A program made the position numbers and the translations under genes. A stretch of 64,000 nt of DNA from Ehretia macrophylla (taxonomy: Eukaryota > Streptophyta > Magnoliopsida > Boraginales > Ehretiaceae): contig CM075772.1 of NCBI GenBank assembly GCA_037974665.1, forward strand, positions 38,971,052-39,035,051. The letters are read 5' to 3'. Shown here in pieces: positions 36,181 through 49,315 of the stretch (the first letter of the stretch is position 1; each line of letters begins with the position of its first letter). Under the pieces are notes generated by a model. The model searched no databases, was not told where the DNA came from, and saw nothing but the letters and a program-made list of their open reading frames with translations.

Positions 36181-39100
36181 GGGTTCATTCCTTGCAAGGA
36201 CTATTACACATTTTTGAAAGAAGGAATGAGAAGGCAGATCATCTTTACCACTTCCGTTTAATTAGTCAAAAATGACCTATAGTCTTTGTGGTGTCGGTAG
36301 TCAAGAATGTCTTACCTCTTCCCTCAGACTTCCTTTATCTCGAAAAAGACTATTGACCCGCCACGCTTCCCGTCTAGAGAGGGATGAGTGCCTGCCAACA
36401 TGGAAGTAGCTTCCGTATGGTAGATTAAAAATGAGTCTGCAACCCACTTAATCCTGAAGAACACCACCTTCTTAAGGGTAGGGTTCGTATGGTGGAAGAA
36501 GGAAAATGAGAATAGTGTCAAAGTGAAAAAGCTTGGTAGGCTCTTAATTTGTTGATGGTTATCCAGATTTCCTTCCTTGAGACCACCGCTGGTAAGATCA
36601 GTCATCAGTCTATGGTGGGTTGGCACTCATCGGTGTCATCGTATTCAATAAAGCATCCTTTGGAACTTTCTTTTGTGACTGGTCCACTTTAAGTAAAAGG
36701 CTCTCTTTTTTCTCCTTCCTTGACCTTTAGTCACATTACTATGTAGTGTGGGTGGATGCAGCTGGGTACGAACGATGGGGAGTTGAGTTCCAGAAGTCTC
36801 ATGTTCGGAACGTGGGAAAGCCCGGCTTGGGGCCTAAGAAATGAATATAAGCTTTGATTAACAAACACGTAGCATGCGCTAGAAGGATGGATAGCGTCAA
36901 CATACTACGAGTGGCGCTTTCCTAATCGAGATTCCCATAGGCCGACGGGCTTATGTACCTGATATTCATCTTAGTCCATTTGCTTTCTACCTACTACTCC
37001 TCCTGTTGCCTTTGATTGTGCCGGAAATGGTGCCTCTTGCTTGTGGTGAGCGGGCTTGCTTTCCTCAGTTAAGGGGAGTATAGAAGCCCAAGGAGAGGAA
37101 CAGAGGTCAGAGCCTATTCAAATATAAAGATTCCTGCCTCCTGCTCCAGCTACTAAAAAGAGTGATAAACGGAAAGAAAGTGTTCAAAAGTGAGGAAAGA
37201 AGAGGATCTCCGTTGAGTTACCAGAAAAAAGGATATAGTTACAAAGAGCATAACCGACCGGAGGTCGAATAGATCGAAGATGGAAGAGAACAAAGAGCTA
37301 CAGACTTCGCTTCGATCCCTACTGATTGAAGTTCAATCCCTTCAACAACAGGAAGTTTTGCCTCCCTGCGGGTATAAGATTAGGATTAGATCGTACACCC
37401 ACAAACAAGACTACCATGGGTGGCTACCAGCTTTCCTTTCTTTATTGATGAAGCTCGCCGGACATCTATTCCTCTTCCTTTGCCTCAACAGGATCAGTGG
37501 TTCCCTCCGCTTGTTTTGGTCCTTAAGTGGAATTTAGGTACACAATTTTCATTGCTTGGTTACACCTTTGATTCTTCTGATTCTGAGTTAGCGCTGATAC
37601 TTATCTAAAATCCCAAAAAACCCAATTCTAAGGCTAAAACCTCTCCCTATCAGTCGAGCATCTTCACTAACCCTTTCTTACTGAAATTGACATCCCTAGT
37701 CTAAGGATAAGGATCTAAGGAAGATGGATAAAATTGTTTTTTTGATAGAGGGAGACCTACAAAACGACACACTGACTTACACTCTTCTAGCCCAGAACTC
37801 CTAACTAACCCTAAGGCGAGCGAAGGGACTTCCCATACGGGACTGGGGAGGCACGAGCGGGAGTAAGAAGAATCAGCTGCACATTCATCTTCCTTTAGAA
37901 ATGTCAATTTCTTTTTCATTGACATCTAGGATGAGAAGTAATTAGCACATTCAACTTCCTCAACAGTTAGGTTCTACCACTGTCACTCACTCCTTTTTTT
38001 AGCTTAAAGATAGAAGGCTTTCAGGATTTGAAGAGAGAGAGCACATGCTCTATAGTAGAATCAAGAAGGGAAGGAACTGATTGACTGACGGCAAGGCACT
38101 GATTGCACTAGTATCATAGTCATATATGTATTATGAGATTACGCCAATCAGAGAATGCTGAGTTCTTTCACTATGACTTTCTTCATCTTCTCCACTGGCT
38201 CATGGGAAGTTTCTTACTAGTGAACCCTCGAGAACTATCTATGGTCTATTCTTTAGCCTTAGCAATGTACGGGCAGTCAAGTGGAATGCCTTTTTCCCTT
38301 TAGTATGGATAATCTACCCAATTATCTTATTCTTATATATAGGCGATCCTGGCCTCTACTCGAAGGTTAGCCCTCTCTGCCAGCCCTGAGGAATGAGAGA
38401 GTTTCACAATTTAGGATCCCTCCTTGAGAAGAGAGGTCGAACCTTTGTTGGAAGGGTCAGGGATAGAAAGAAGAGTGTGACGACAGTTTCAGTTCGGGTC
38501 TAGACTAAGAGCTGGACAAGCGGCTTGGCCTCCCCCTTGTGGAAAGCGGGAAAGGGTTTTTTCTATTTCCAGGGGTTGGCACCTCGTCTCGGATATCTTG
38601 AGACTACGGTCTCTCATTCTCCTACTATGTTCAATACGTCCTCAGCTTTTTTGGGAAAGGGTCGTGACGTAGTTATATTGGCTAGAGGTCGATTAAGAGT
38701 TCTTACTTTGTGGGGTTCCCACTTTTACTCCTCAATTCTATCTCTTTTTATGATGGCAGGACTAAGAATCAGTTTATGGGTTCTTCTTTAGTCTTGACTG
38801 CTGGTTTTGAACAGAATAGGCTCTTTCTTACGTCTCGAAAGAAAAGGGGCTTTTATCACTAATTTTGCTAATCAAGAGGTTTCTATCTTAGATTTCCCTA
38901 TCCTCCCTCCACCTGACTCTGATTGGCTTGGTCTCAAGTGCACCGAAAAGTCACCTTTCGTGGTCTTGGAGTTCATCTCCGGAAAAACCCTATCCAGAGG
39001 GGTTCTTCTGTGCTCACTACTGCTGCCCTCTTAGTGTTCATCGAATCTCCTCTCTCCCTACTACCTTGGGAGAAAAGTTTCATTGCTCGTCTTCTTCCAT

Positions 39101-39829
39101 GAAATGCCTGTTAGTGCCTTCTTTCTTACTACTTAACTTTCAGTGGATTTAGTGTACAATTAAATAAACTATAGAAACCTTCAATACCGTGATCTATCCC
39201 GCCTTGTGAGACTCCCTTTATTCAGTGAATTGTAGGCTGCAACTAGTGGGTTCTCTACAAAGTATTAAAGTTCCACTTATTAACCTTACCAGTTGACGAG
39301 TAGTACAAGACTCTTTTACAGAAGGAACCTAGTCAATTATCTTATAGAAGGTACTTCCTTACCTCTACTCGATCGGAGGCAGCCTCTGTCGCCGTTACAA
39401 TGGGAATGCATCCGCCCTAATAGAAATTAGAGGTCGATCGATGGAAACCTGTAGTCAGTCTTCTTCGAAGCTGTAGCTAGTCAGGCTAAAGTAGCTTTTA
39501 ATAAGGAAGGAGAAGAGGCTAGTTCGTGGCTGGGTCCTTACTGACACACTATCGGACCTTTTGGATTAAGTTAGTGTTCAATGAGCCAATACCCACTAAG
39601 AAAGTTCCTTACAACAAGGCTTCTAGAAAGTGGTTTAAGGAGAGCGCTTCGCATTACATCAGTCTTGCCCTTGGGCTTCGGTGGTTACCTCAATGGTTGT
39701 TCATCACCCGTTAGGGATTCCTCAAGACAGGTGCCACATTCATGGAGGACAAAATATTAGGGAGGGATAAGTACAGAAGGATCTAGAAAATGGAGTATTC
39801 TACTTAGGAGCTCATAGTTTCTCTCGCGG
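36181..39829. other. Mitochondrial-type intergenic DNA, no recognisable gene
   Basis: Short open frames on both strands (36324-36626 minus, 37280-37537 plus, 38525-38791 plus, 39526-39714 plus) with no family I can name. Contains copy 2 of the 27-base repeat. Confidence 0.4.
37640..37666 (+). repeat. Dispersed 27-base repeat, copy 2
   Basis: Matches 30037-30063 with one difference (CAGTCGAG against CGGTCGAG). Confidence 0.8.
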
Positions 39830-40015
39830 TAGTAAGCTTATGGCGTGCTCGCACCGTTCGACTACAAGGCCCATGCCTTGCTGCAGCAATGGCAACAAGG
39901 AGATGAGCCATGGTAATCTTAGCAACAAGGCTGAACGTTTCCTCATAATCCTGCCCTTATTTAAGAGTGAATCACTTTGCCAGTAAGCGAGCACTGGACC
40001 CTCCATGTCAACCCT
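39830..40015 (-). pseudogene. Ty1/copia reverse transcriptase fragment
   Basis: On the minus strand, codons for DYEETFSLVAKI and then HLLVAIAAARHGP match the start of the copia RT (the YEETFAPVAK motif and the following helix). The frame changes and no continuation to the catalytic core is seen. Confidence 0.75.
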
Positions 40016-41559
40016 TTTAGAAAAGCCTTATTTTGATTCGTAAGTCTTAGAGATGGGCCAACACTTTTTTCTTATTAATTATCCATCCATCCCACTTGTT
40101 GGGATGTGCATTTTTTTAATCCAATGTTTACCAATGATAATTCAAATAGTCAAAGACACTGTTAGTCACAAAGCCTTAGACCCGATCCGTGTAACTAACA
40201 GCGCTCTTTCTAGAACACGGAACTTTGCCCCCAGGCGGTCCTAATTTGATCCAAATTAGCCTACTTGAAATACTCTGTGCTCTGATGATGAAGGTATTTT
40301 CCTAAATTCCAACATCTAAAAAGAAGATTTTGACTCAAAAAAGCAAGATCTTTGATTCATCATCTAGTTTTAGGTTCACAGATAAACCACTTTGCCTATT
40401 GACAAACCACTACAAGCTACTCATTTTTTGCTCGAAGTAGCAAATTGAATTTCGTTCTAAACACTAAAAAAAATCAACTTTTGATTGGAAGAGAGAAAAC
40501 CTAATTCGGACCTTGATTGGAGAGTCACCCGAGATATCCAATCCAACTTCACCGGGCCCAATATATAATAAACCATGACCATCTCTCTTTTTATATTTGT
40601 TATATATAAATATAGGGCCTTCACCGCCTCCACTAATGTAATACAATATGAATTTTGGGAGGTTTCTTTTGTTTATAATCGGAGGAGAAGCTATCTTACT
40701 TTCCTGGTAGTGTGCCTTCTGGTTTCGACGAGGATTGAGGCAGAAGGAACAGATGATCTTGAAACAAGCTTCTTCTTCATTCAACAAAGCATCAGTAACT
40801 GAGAAAAGGGAAGGGAAGAGGATCCAATCGAGTAGGCATGTAGAAGACAAAAAGGGAAAGAAAGAAAGGAGAAAAGGTTGATGTTGCCAACTCTATTCCA
40901 CTCCTTATCAGTCGAGTTACTTCATACCTTGTTCTATCAAACAAGCTTGTAAACACTTTCAAATTGATTCTAGGGAGAATCAAACTCATTCTTCGAGCAT
41001 TAGAGCATTTTTTAGAAAAAGTGAGAAAGCTCTCCTTCAAATATCCCATAAATAAAGGTAAGTCGGAATTGGTGAAAGTGTGAAGGACTTTTGACTTTCG
41101 GAATCGGAATAAGGGCAATTGAATTTGAATTCAAACTTAGGGCTTAAGAGCACCTTCAACAAAGAAATTGTGAACTGCCTTGATCAGGTCATCTTCAAAA
41201 ATCTTCCAACAGTGAGAATAAAAAAGACCTGGGAATCCATCAATTTAAAGGATAGGGGCGGCACAACCCCCAACCAAGGGAGTGATTACGTCCAGTATGT
41301 CCTCTCTTATTGCCGACATGCTATGGTACTTCGGGGCTGTCTCACGAAGATCTTTGATCCAAACCTTCGCATCTACTCTCTCTTAGAGTATGAACCAGGC
41401 ATTCGCTACTGCTCAACCTCGCTATCGCATTGATTTTTGCCGGCCATTCCAGATTCCAATTCCTTATTAAGATCGAGATCTTGTTCCATTAGACCTAGTT
41501 CGATCAAATTAGTTCCATAATATAGCTTGCCCGGATTGGGCTTTCAGTCTTTGGTGGGG
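40016..41559. other. Mitochondrial-type intergenic DNA, no recognisable gene
   Basis: Open frames 40464-40850 minus, 40792-41118 minus and 41119-41433 plus are not recognised. A weak third copy of the dispersed repeat lies at 40898-40924. Confidence 0.4.
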
Positions 41560-41564
41560 TCGGC
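41560..41564. repeat. Target site duplication TCGGC, left copy
   Basis: TCGGC before element C, matched exactly at 56173-56177, 14.6 kb away. Confidence 0.95.
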
Positions 41565-44175
41565 TGTAACACCCCGATCCCTCTTGAGACCGGGAGTTCT
41601 ATCAATCAATCTAATCACAACCCAATTCCAAACCCGGGCATAAAATTTTAGGGAAAGACGGACGGAGTCTCCCCTGTTTCTAGGCGAAATACAAAACCTG
41701 TAATAGCATATAAGTGGACCAGCACCGCGTCCCAACCATACAAACACCTCGAGGCCATCCGAGCCTTGGTTCTCAACAATCAAACACAACGAGTATACAT
41801 ACATTTCCAAGTACCAGACTATTCTAACTCCTTCTTTAAACAATACAAACATGCATTAAATTTAAGCTATACTAACTAAATAATGAACTAACCTATCATA
41901 TCACTTCAATAACCTAATAAAACTTATATTACATTCTTCTTAACATTAAATACAAACAACACATGAAACATACATCTTTGCATCTTTGACAACTCAAGCC
42001 ACATAGCACGCAAGATAACTCTTCAAGCACGAACTTTCACGTAATCACAAACTTTCCAACTAACATGGCATTTCCTGAAATGTGGTAGTGAGGAGTGAGT
42101 ATACTCAACACGTCTACTCAGTGAGGGCGAGACAAATATCGAGGTGGAGAGAAAGAAAGTCGTGCAATGCAAATAAGGCAGTTAAGCACTATAACTGACA
42201 TGTAAGCAATCAGTATAAACAATCAATACAATAAACATTTAATAAAAGCATTAACACAACCATTCAAAGCTATACCACACTCTGAAGGCTATGGTTCACT
42301 CATACAAGCAATGTACCGATCATGAATTCGATGACTTTAACGATGACGCGCCGGCTTACCCACCTTATAACTTCCGTTAGAGTACTCCAGACATACTCTG
42401 TCAATTCTACGACCCAAAACTCCCTGGGCGGCAACCCAAGCGAGAAAGGGAATAGGGCACGGAGCTATAGCAACCAACACTGGCAACCCGAGGCTACCCA
42501 GAGAGGCCCATCACCCACGCGCCTGACACTTATGCAATGCAATACGAGATATATATAACAATAATCGAGCAAGGCACTGAGGTGCAGGTTAGTAACAACA
42601 TGCGATACAAAAAGCATTTACAATCTATAAAGTAACAAGAACAACACTAACAAACATTATCAACAATTGATAGACAATTCAATCATAACCAACTTTAACA
42701 AGCATAACAAACAACATTAAGCATTCTATAGGCATTACACTATGAAAAACAAACAAAATCACAAAATGACCTCAACTTTCAAAACGCTACTACTTTCAAA
42801 CGAGCCACGAGTTTTGGAAACCGACTTCACCAATCCTCCTAGGTCACCATAAGGCACGTCTAAAGATCCCGAAACCCTACTAAACCCTATAATTCACACA
42901 AAGCCCCGATTTTCCCCTTTTGCTCGTTTGAACTACCGCTACCCTAACCAAACACCCAACCAACGCCATAACCACACCAAAAGTGCTTCCATGGCCTCCC
43001 GAGACAATGCCATCATGAAAATCGAGGAAACGCTAATCTCAACCTAAACGACCCCAACTTGTACCAAGGCATTTTTCTCCCTTTTTCCATTACGCAACCC
43101 AAACAAATCATGCATTTAGGCATTCTAGCATATCTAGCAACTTTTCACATCAACAGAACACATAACGGAGCAACTTCATCGAAACGGGGGTTTACTATTA
43201 ACAATTTACTATTCAATTATCAATTTCAATTTCAATTTTGATATTCAACCGCAGAAAATGCTAAAAAGATATAAATACATGTTCTACAATTGCTAGGGAA
43301 CATTCTTCAAGCATCAAAACGAATTAAATAACAATCTACGGCTAAAAACCAAATATTAAAGTTTAAACACAATTATTTCAAATGCACAAATAACGATGAC
43401 ACCCTCACCTTAGACGCTCCTAGACGCTAGGAAAACCACGATGGATGCCTCGAAAACAACCCCGTGCAAGCCTTCGCGAAGATTTGAAGTTTGGAATATT
43501 GAATTTTTTTTTTCTTCTCCTTGTAGTTTCGGCCAGCCCTTGTTTTTTTATTTCAGCTTTGTGTTTTATTTTCTTTGTTATCTTATGCTATATTAAAAGA
43601 TGACAACAAGTCAATTTGGTCAAGCCTTGGTCAAAGGTTGCTTAAGTTGGTCAATTAGGCTTATTTCTTGCATTTTAAAGCTAAAACAACCAACACAAAT
43701 TTAATTCTAGTTAAACACAACTAAAATACCAAAATTAAAACACTAAATACTAGTTTTCACTATTTGCTGAGGACTTGAAATCATTTCCTAACTATCGCTC
43801 CTGATATGCTATGCACTTTGCGACAATAAAAGAATAACAATTAAATCTCAAAGAATTTAAGAAAATATAATTTTTGAAAAGTAATATAGTTCAAAATTTA
43901 CTCCGGCTTGGAGCTACTTTTCATTTTATTGAAAACCGAGCATTAAGGTACAAGAAAAATAAAACCGATTAACATAAATATGAAAGTAGTGGATATTCCG
44001 TTAAAATAATTTACTCAAGTAATATTTAATTACTTCTAAAACAAATATGAAAATAATGCTAGAAATGAATGTTTAACTTGAAAATAAACATGAAATTCAA
44101 TGCTAACATTTAAGACGTCACTTAATTAATTGCAATTAAATGCGATTAAATGCATGCCGGGTTTGGGTTATCACA
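41565..44175 (-). repeat. 3' LTR of element C
   Basis: Runs from TGTAACACCCC to GGGTTATCACA on the + strand. The conserved CGGACGGAGTCTCCC block is at 41659-41673. Left of the internal region because the element is inverted. Confidence 0.95.
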
Positions 44176-44188
44176 TCCTTCCCCCCTT
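44176..44188 (-). other. Polypurine tract of element C
   Basis: Reverse complement AAGGGGGGAAGGA, identical to the tract of element D. Confidence 0.9.
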
Positions 44189-44193
44189 AAAAC

Positions 44194-44211
44194 AATTGTG
44201 TCCTCGCAATT
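44194..44211 (-). other. Pre-PPT hairpin of element C (one mismatch)
   Basis: On the minus strand AATTGCG-AGGA-CACAATT. The second arm has one G-to-A change that breaks a pair compared with A, B, D and E. Confidence 0.7.
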
Positions 44212-44623
44212 CTTCTTCCAATAGAACTCTGCATCCACTGGAATCCAACTTTGACTAATCTTCATCACCTGCTGAGCAAGTATATTAATCAAGATGACCA
44301 ATAGGGAAGTTTAAGAAGAAATTCCAAGTAGTAATGCTGAATAAAGGCTCACATGTAGATACCACACAAGAATCCCGTTGACACGAATACCGAAGAAGAA
44401 TAAAATTCCAACCAAAAGCGCCAAGATAACACCAATAAAGACTAAAGCAAAGATACTGTAGATAAAATTACATCACATATTAATGATAAGAAGAATACCG
44501 AATGAATACCCCATACACGAATCTCTAGTAGAAGTTCAACGATTATCGCCCGAGAATACCCAAGTAGGAGGCCAACTAAAGGCTCAAATAAAGGTTCCAT
44601 CCAGAGGTCCAAAGAAATACCCA

Positions 44624-47456
44624 TGTGATAACCCGAACCCGGCATACATTTAATAGCACTTGACTGCATTTGATTAAATGTTTAAATAGTTAAATCATCT
44701 AATTTCCACTGTTTTGCTATTTCTTTTAGAAGAATTCGAAAATAATTTATATTAATTGATTAAAAGATTATTACCTATTTCTAATAATTGTAGTAATTGA
44801 ATTTATTCTCTTGTGATTAATTAAGTGTCGTCTTAAATGTTAATATTTAAATTGCACTTGATTACATGTTTATATTTATTTGTTCATTTGTAACTTAACA
44901 TTAACTTCATAATTCTTTAAAATATTCTAGGAATAGTTAAATTAATTGATTTTAAATGAATATTGATTATTTTGACTATTTTGATTATTTTAAAAATCGG
45001 TTTTAATTTTCTTGTATTAAATTACTCGATTTTCAATTTAATGAGAAAAGTAACTCCGAGCCGGAGTTAATTTTAAACTATTCTACTTTTCAAAGAATTA
45101 GAGTTTTATATTATTGTTCATCACTTTATTAGCGATTGATTGGTGACCGTTCGATCGTAGAATTTCAAAATAAGAGTTAGAGAAATATTTTTTCGGATTT
45201 AGTGAAAAATGTTTTTAGCTTAATTTAACTAGTTTTAGTTGTTTTTCATTTAATTGCATTGTTTTAACATGAATTGGAATTAATGGCATCAAAATAAGCT
45301 TATTTGACTATTTTTAATTAAAGATTGATTTTGCAAAAGACCAAAATGCCCTTTGTCACCTAATAAATAATAAAACAAGGCTAAAATCAAAAAAAACAAT
45401 TTGCAAAATGCCTCCTATGTCCCCCCCCCCTTGGCCGAAGCATTTCATGAAGAAAAGAAAAGAATTTTCTTGCATTTTTCTTCTGCAATCGTGCGTGGAA
45501 CTGCTCGGGAGTCGTGGCTCGGGTCCTTGCGGGTCTTGGTCTTCAATCTCTGTGAGGGTTTTCACGCTTTTGTGCATTATAATCTGAATTTGATTTTTGA
45601 GTCAATTTTTTAGATTTGATATTTATCGCGTTATAATGCCTGTTATTGCTTGAAATAGCTTGCTTAGGGTTCGTAGAGCATTGCTTGTTAGTTATTTAGC
45701 AATTTTTACGGTTAAAACTGCGTAATTGAAATTGGGGAAGAACATGAATAGTGAATTATGAATAGTAAACCCTAGAATTTCGGATTTCGATCCGAATTGC
45801 GATTGTTTGATTTGGATAGGTGCCATTAGTGATAGAAAGCTAAAATGTGAAATAAAAATGGATCGGCCTTTGTTAAAATTGGAAATTAGACGAAGAAACG
45901 TAAAGGGGCCGTTTGACCAAAAGTTGACCGTGCTCGAATTGAGTTGGGGTTTTTACAATTGAGGGCATGGAAGCACTTTTGGCGCTGTTGCAGCGTTGAT
46001 TGAGTGACCGGTTAACATAGTTGTAGTTTAAACACGGTAGGTGGACTTTCGGGTCTCGGGTGAGAAAGTGAAGTTTAGAGACATAGAAACGTGCCTTGTA
46101 GTGCCTGAGGGAATGTAGTGAAATCAGTTTCCTCATCCCGTAGCTCGTTTGCTCGTAATTGCCCTTGGAAGTTGGGGTTGAATAGTGATATTTGTTGTTT
46201 TCGTGTTTGAACTGCCGTTACTTGTTTAAATGTTGTTATTGTTGCTTATTATTACTTGTTATGCTTGGAAAGTTAGTTGAATGCTGGTATTGATTGTGAT
46301 TGCTTGTTATCTCGTTTGTTGTCATTAGTTTGTATTGTTGTGCTATCGCTCGTTTATTGCCTTGTATCGAGTCTTGCATTGCATAGTGTCTCGCGCGTGA
46401 GTGATGGGCCTCTTTAGGTAGCCTCAGGTTGCCAGTGTTGGTTGCTCTAGCTCCGCTGCTATTCCCTTTCTCGCTTGGGTTGCCTCCCAGGGAGATTTGG
46501 GTCGTAGAATTGATGGATACTTCCAGGGTATTCCAAACTGGTGTTATAAGGTGGATGCGCGCTTATTGTCATCGTTGTCAACATCAAGCTCGAGATTGAT
46601 GTATCGCTCGTGAAATGGTACATTGCTCGTATGAGTAAACCACAGCCTTTAGAGTGTGGTATAGCTTTAAAGGGCTGTGTTAATGCTTTCTTGGTTGTTT
46701 ATAGTATTGTTGTTTGTATTGAATGTTTCTTTATTGTCTTTATTACTTAACTGTGTTTATTTGCATTGCACGATTTTCTTTCTCTCCAACTCGATATCTG
46801 TCTCGCCCTCACTGAGTATACGTGTTGTGTATACTCACTCCTCACCACCACATTTCAGGAAATGTCATGTTAGCTGGAAGTTCGTGATTTCGTGGAAGTT
46901 GTTGCCTGAAGAGTTGTCTTGCGTGCCTATGTGGCTTGAGTGTAGAAATTGTGAAGATATATGCTTCCATATGTTGTATGTATTTAATGCTAAAAGTATG
47001 TAATTTAAGTTTCATTAGATTGTTGAAGTAGTTTGATAAGTTAGATTATGTATCTAGTTATTATAACTTAACTTCAAATGCATGTTTGTAATGTCCAAAA
47101 GAAAAGAACTAGAATGGCATGATAGTCTAATTTATGTAGTAGCTTAGTATGGTTTAATTTTCAAGTTTGAATGTACTTGTCAAAATGAAAAGAGATAGGT
47201 TAGCTTTTAAATTTGAAATGTATGTATACTTGCTGAGTTTAAATTGTTGAGAACCGAGGCTCGGATGGCCTTGAGGAAGTTTTGTATGGTTGGACACGGT
47301 GTTGGTCCATTTAAATGCTATTACAGGTTTTACATTTTGCCTAGAAATAGGGGAGACTCCGTCCGTTTTCCTTGAAAATTTTGCCCGGGTTTGGTTTGGG
47401 TTGTGATTAGATCGATTGATAGAACCTCCGGTCTCGAGAGGGATCGGGGTGTTACA
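44624..47456 (+). repeat. 5' LTR of element D
   Basis: TGTGATAACCCG...GGGGTGTTACA. Poly-C run of 10 at 45421-45430; GGGAGACTCCGTCCG at 47351-47365; block shared with element B at about 46345-46583. Confidence 0.95.
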
Positions 47457-47458
47457 GG

Positions 47459-47470
47459 TGGTATCAGAGC
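47459..47470 (+). other. Primer binding site of element D
   Basis: TGGTATCAGAGC two bases after the LTR, followed by AAGCCGGGACAGGGTC and CTCGGTCTG. Confidence 0.93.
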
Positions 47471-49279
47471 TTGTTTAGCTCATAAGCCGGGACAGGGTCC
47501 TCGGTCTGGTGGGTAGTGGTCCTTGAATGTGTGCTTGTTAAGTGTGTCTTGAAAGTGTATGCTTGTATGTGAGATTATGTGTCTTGACATGAATGTGTGC
47601 TCTTATGTGATATAGTTATGTGTTATGTGTTAATTGTGTGCTAAGTGAAGTAAAGTGTCTAGTTGTGCATTGAATTGGCCTATCGAATCGACCTCGTGGA
47701 TTGTTATTTGCTTGAAGTATTGCTTGTAATGTGTGTTTTAAAATGTCTTGAATTGATTATGTTGTGCTTGAGTGACTTTGTTGAATAAACTATTTTGTAA
47801 ACTTGCTTGCATAATAGTTTAAGGCATGTGTATAAATGTGATATCTTGGCATTCATACATGTCCCGTGGAAATGGTAAGAAAGACTTCTTCCTCCCCTGA
47901 AGAAGTGGTTCACAGCTGGCCTTCCAAGGTGTATGGATTGGCAAGAAATGAATGGCATTTAACTAGCCTTGATTTGGAAGTTGGTGTTTGCTTTTGGAGC
48001 TCGGTTATTGGCAAATCTCTATGGTCCTTTTCTGTGCTTAACAGTTGTGAAAAAGATAACTTTCTTTGGGGTTTCTGTATGATGGCTCTTGGTAGCATTC
48101 TTTGGCTTCGTTATTGGGTATTCTTTAGAACTTCTGTTGGCACTTCTTGGTAGACTTGGCTGTTGGGATTCCTCTATGATTATCTCCTATGCTTAGTAAA
48201 AATGGCTTTCTTTGGAGTTCTTATTGGACTTGCTGCATAATATTGTCTACAATATCTTTGTTCTGGTCCTTCTTGATATTTTATTGGCAATCGTGATTGG
48301 AAATCTTCAATAGCATATGGTGTACCTGCACGGCATTTCCTCTGGTATTTTACCCAATATTCGATAGCAATATTATTTTGGGAATCTACTTGGTTATTCA
48401 GCTTGGTGTTCATTCATGGACTTTTGATAAGTATATATATGTTGGCGTACATTTTGGATTTCCTAATCAGATGCTTCTTGAGCTATATATTGAAAGACTT
48501 GAAACTTCTGTAATATGATTGACTGGGTTTCTTGTTTGGAGTCTTCTTGAGTGGTACTTGGGATTCTTGGTTAGACTCTGCCTCAGATTGTTTATTGGTA
48601 TGTTCTTGGTACTTTTAGTTAGGATTCTATTATGGCATTCTCTAGGATCCTTAGTGGCCATTTATTTAGCATTTACTTATTGGGCAAACTTGGCTACATT
48701 CTTACCGGAGCATTGTTCGGTGGGCATTCTACTAGTATTTTCCTTATTGGCATTGTTGGAAGATCCTACACTTGGAATTCTGCTTGGACTTATTATCTTG
48801 TATTGTTTACGGCTTCCCCATCGGCGTTTCTACTCAGGGAAAATTTATACTTGCTGTTTGACTGAGATGTTGCGGTAGGAACTCAGTGATTGGAAGATTT
48901 CATTTAGAGGTTGGGCTTTGGTATTCTTCTCTATATTCCTTTCTAGAACTTTTAGCTGGGTCTATTTAATGTAATCAGCATTGCGTGAGGTGCATCTACT
49001 CTGGCTATCTCTTAACTTTCTTATTTGGTACTTGTTAGACTTCTATTGAAGAATCTTAAATAGGGTATTCCTTCAGTACTCTTCCTGCCATTAGTATGTG
49101 GTATTGATAATATCTACAGTATCTCTGCTTCAGTCTTTAGTTGGTATTTCATCGGCATTCTTGATTGGAATTTCTATTCGGGATTTTCTACGAGCATTCT
49201 TATATATTATCTTGCTCAGCAATCGATGAAGATTTATCAGAGTTGGATTTTAGATGATGCAGAGTCCTATTGGAAGAAG
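47471..49279 (+). other. Non-coding internal region of element D
   Basis: No retroviral protein motif in any frame. From about 48160 it is T-rich with many ATTCTTGG-like words. This yields hydrophobic open frames (48519-48878 plus, 119 codons; 48632-48865 plus) that look like a by-product of composition. The homologous stretch of element C has a 194-codon frame on its sense strand (52873-52289), and the two share the short run WHSLGxLVAIYL. Confidence 0.8.
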
Positions 49280-49297
49280 AATTGCGGGGACGCAATT
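49280..49297 (+). other. Pre-PPT hairpin of element D
   Basis: AATTGCG-GGGA-CGCAATT, perfect stem, five bases before the tract. Confidence 0.75.
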
Positions 49298-49302
49298 GTT
49301 TT

Positions 49303-49315
49303 AAGGGGGGAAGGA
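49303..49315 (+). other. Polypurine tract of element D
   Basis: AAGGGGGGAAGGA directly before TGTGATAACCCG. Confidence 0.9.

Noticed and set aside
21600..41564. The window as a true mitochondrial genome segment
   Set aside because: Complete, nested LTR elements with exact 5-base duplications need nuclear retrotransposition, so nuclear DNA of organelle origin is more likely.
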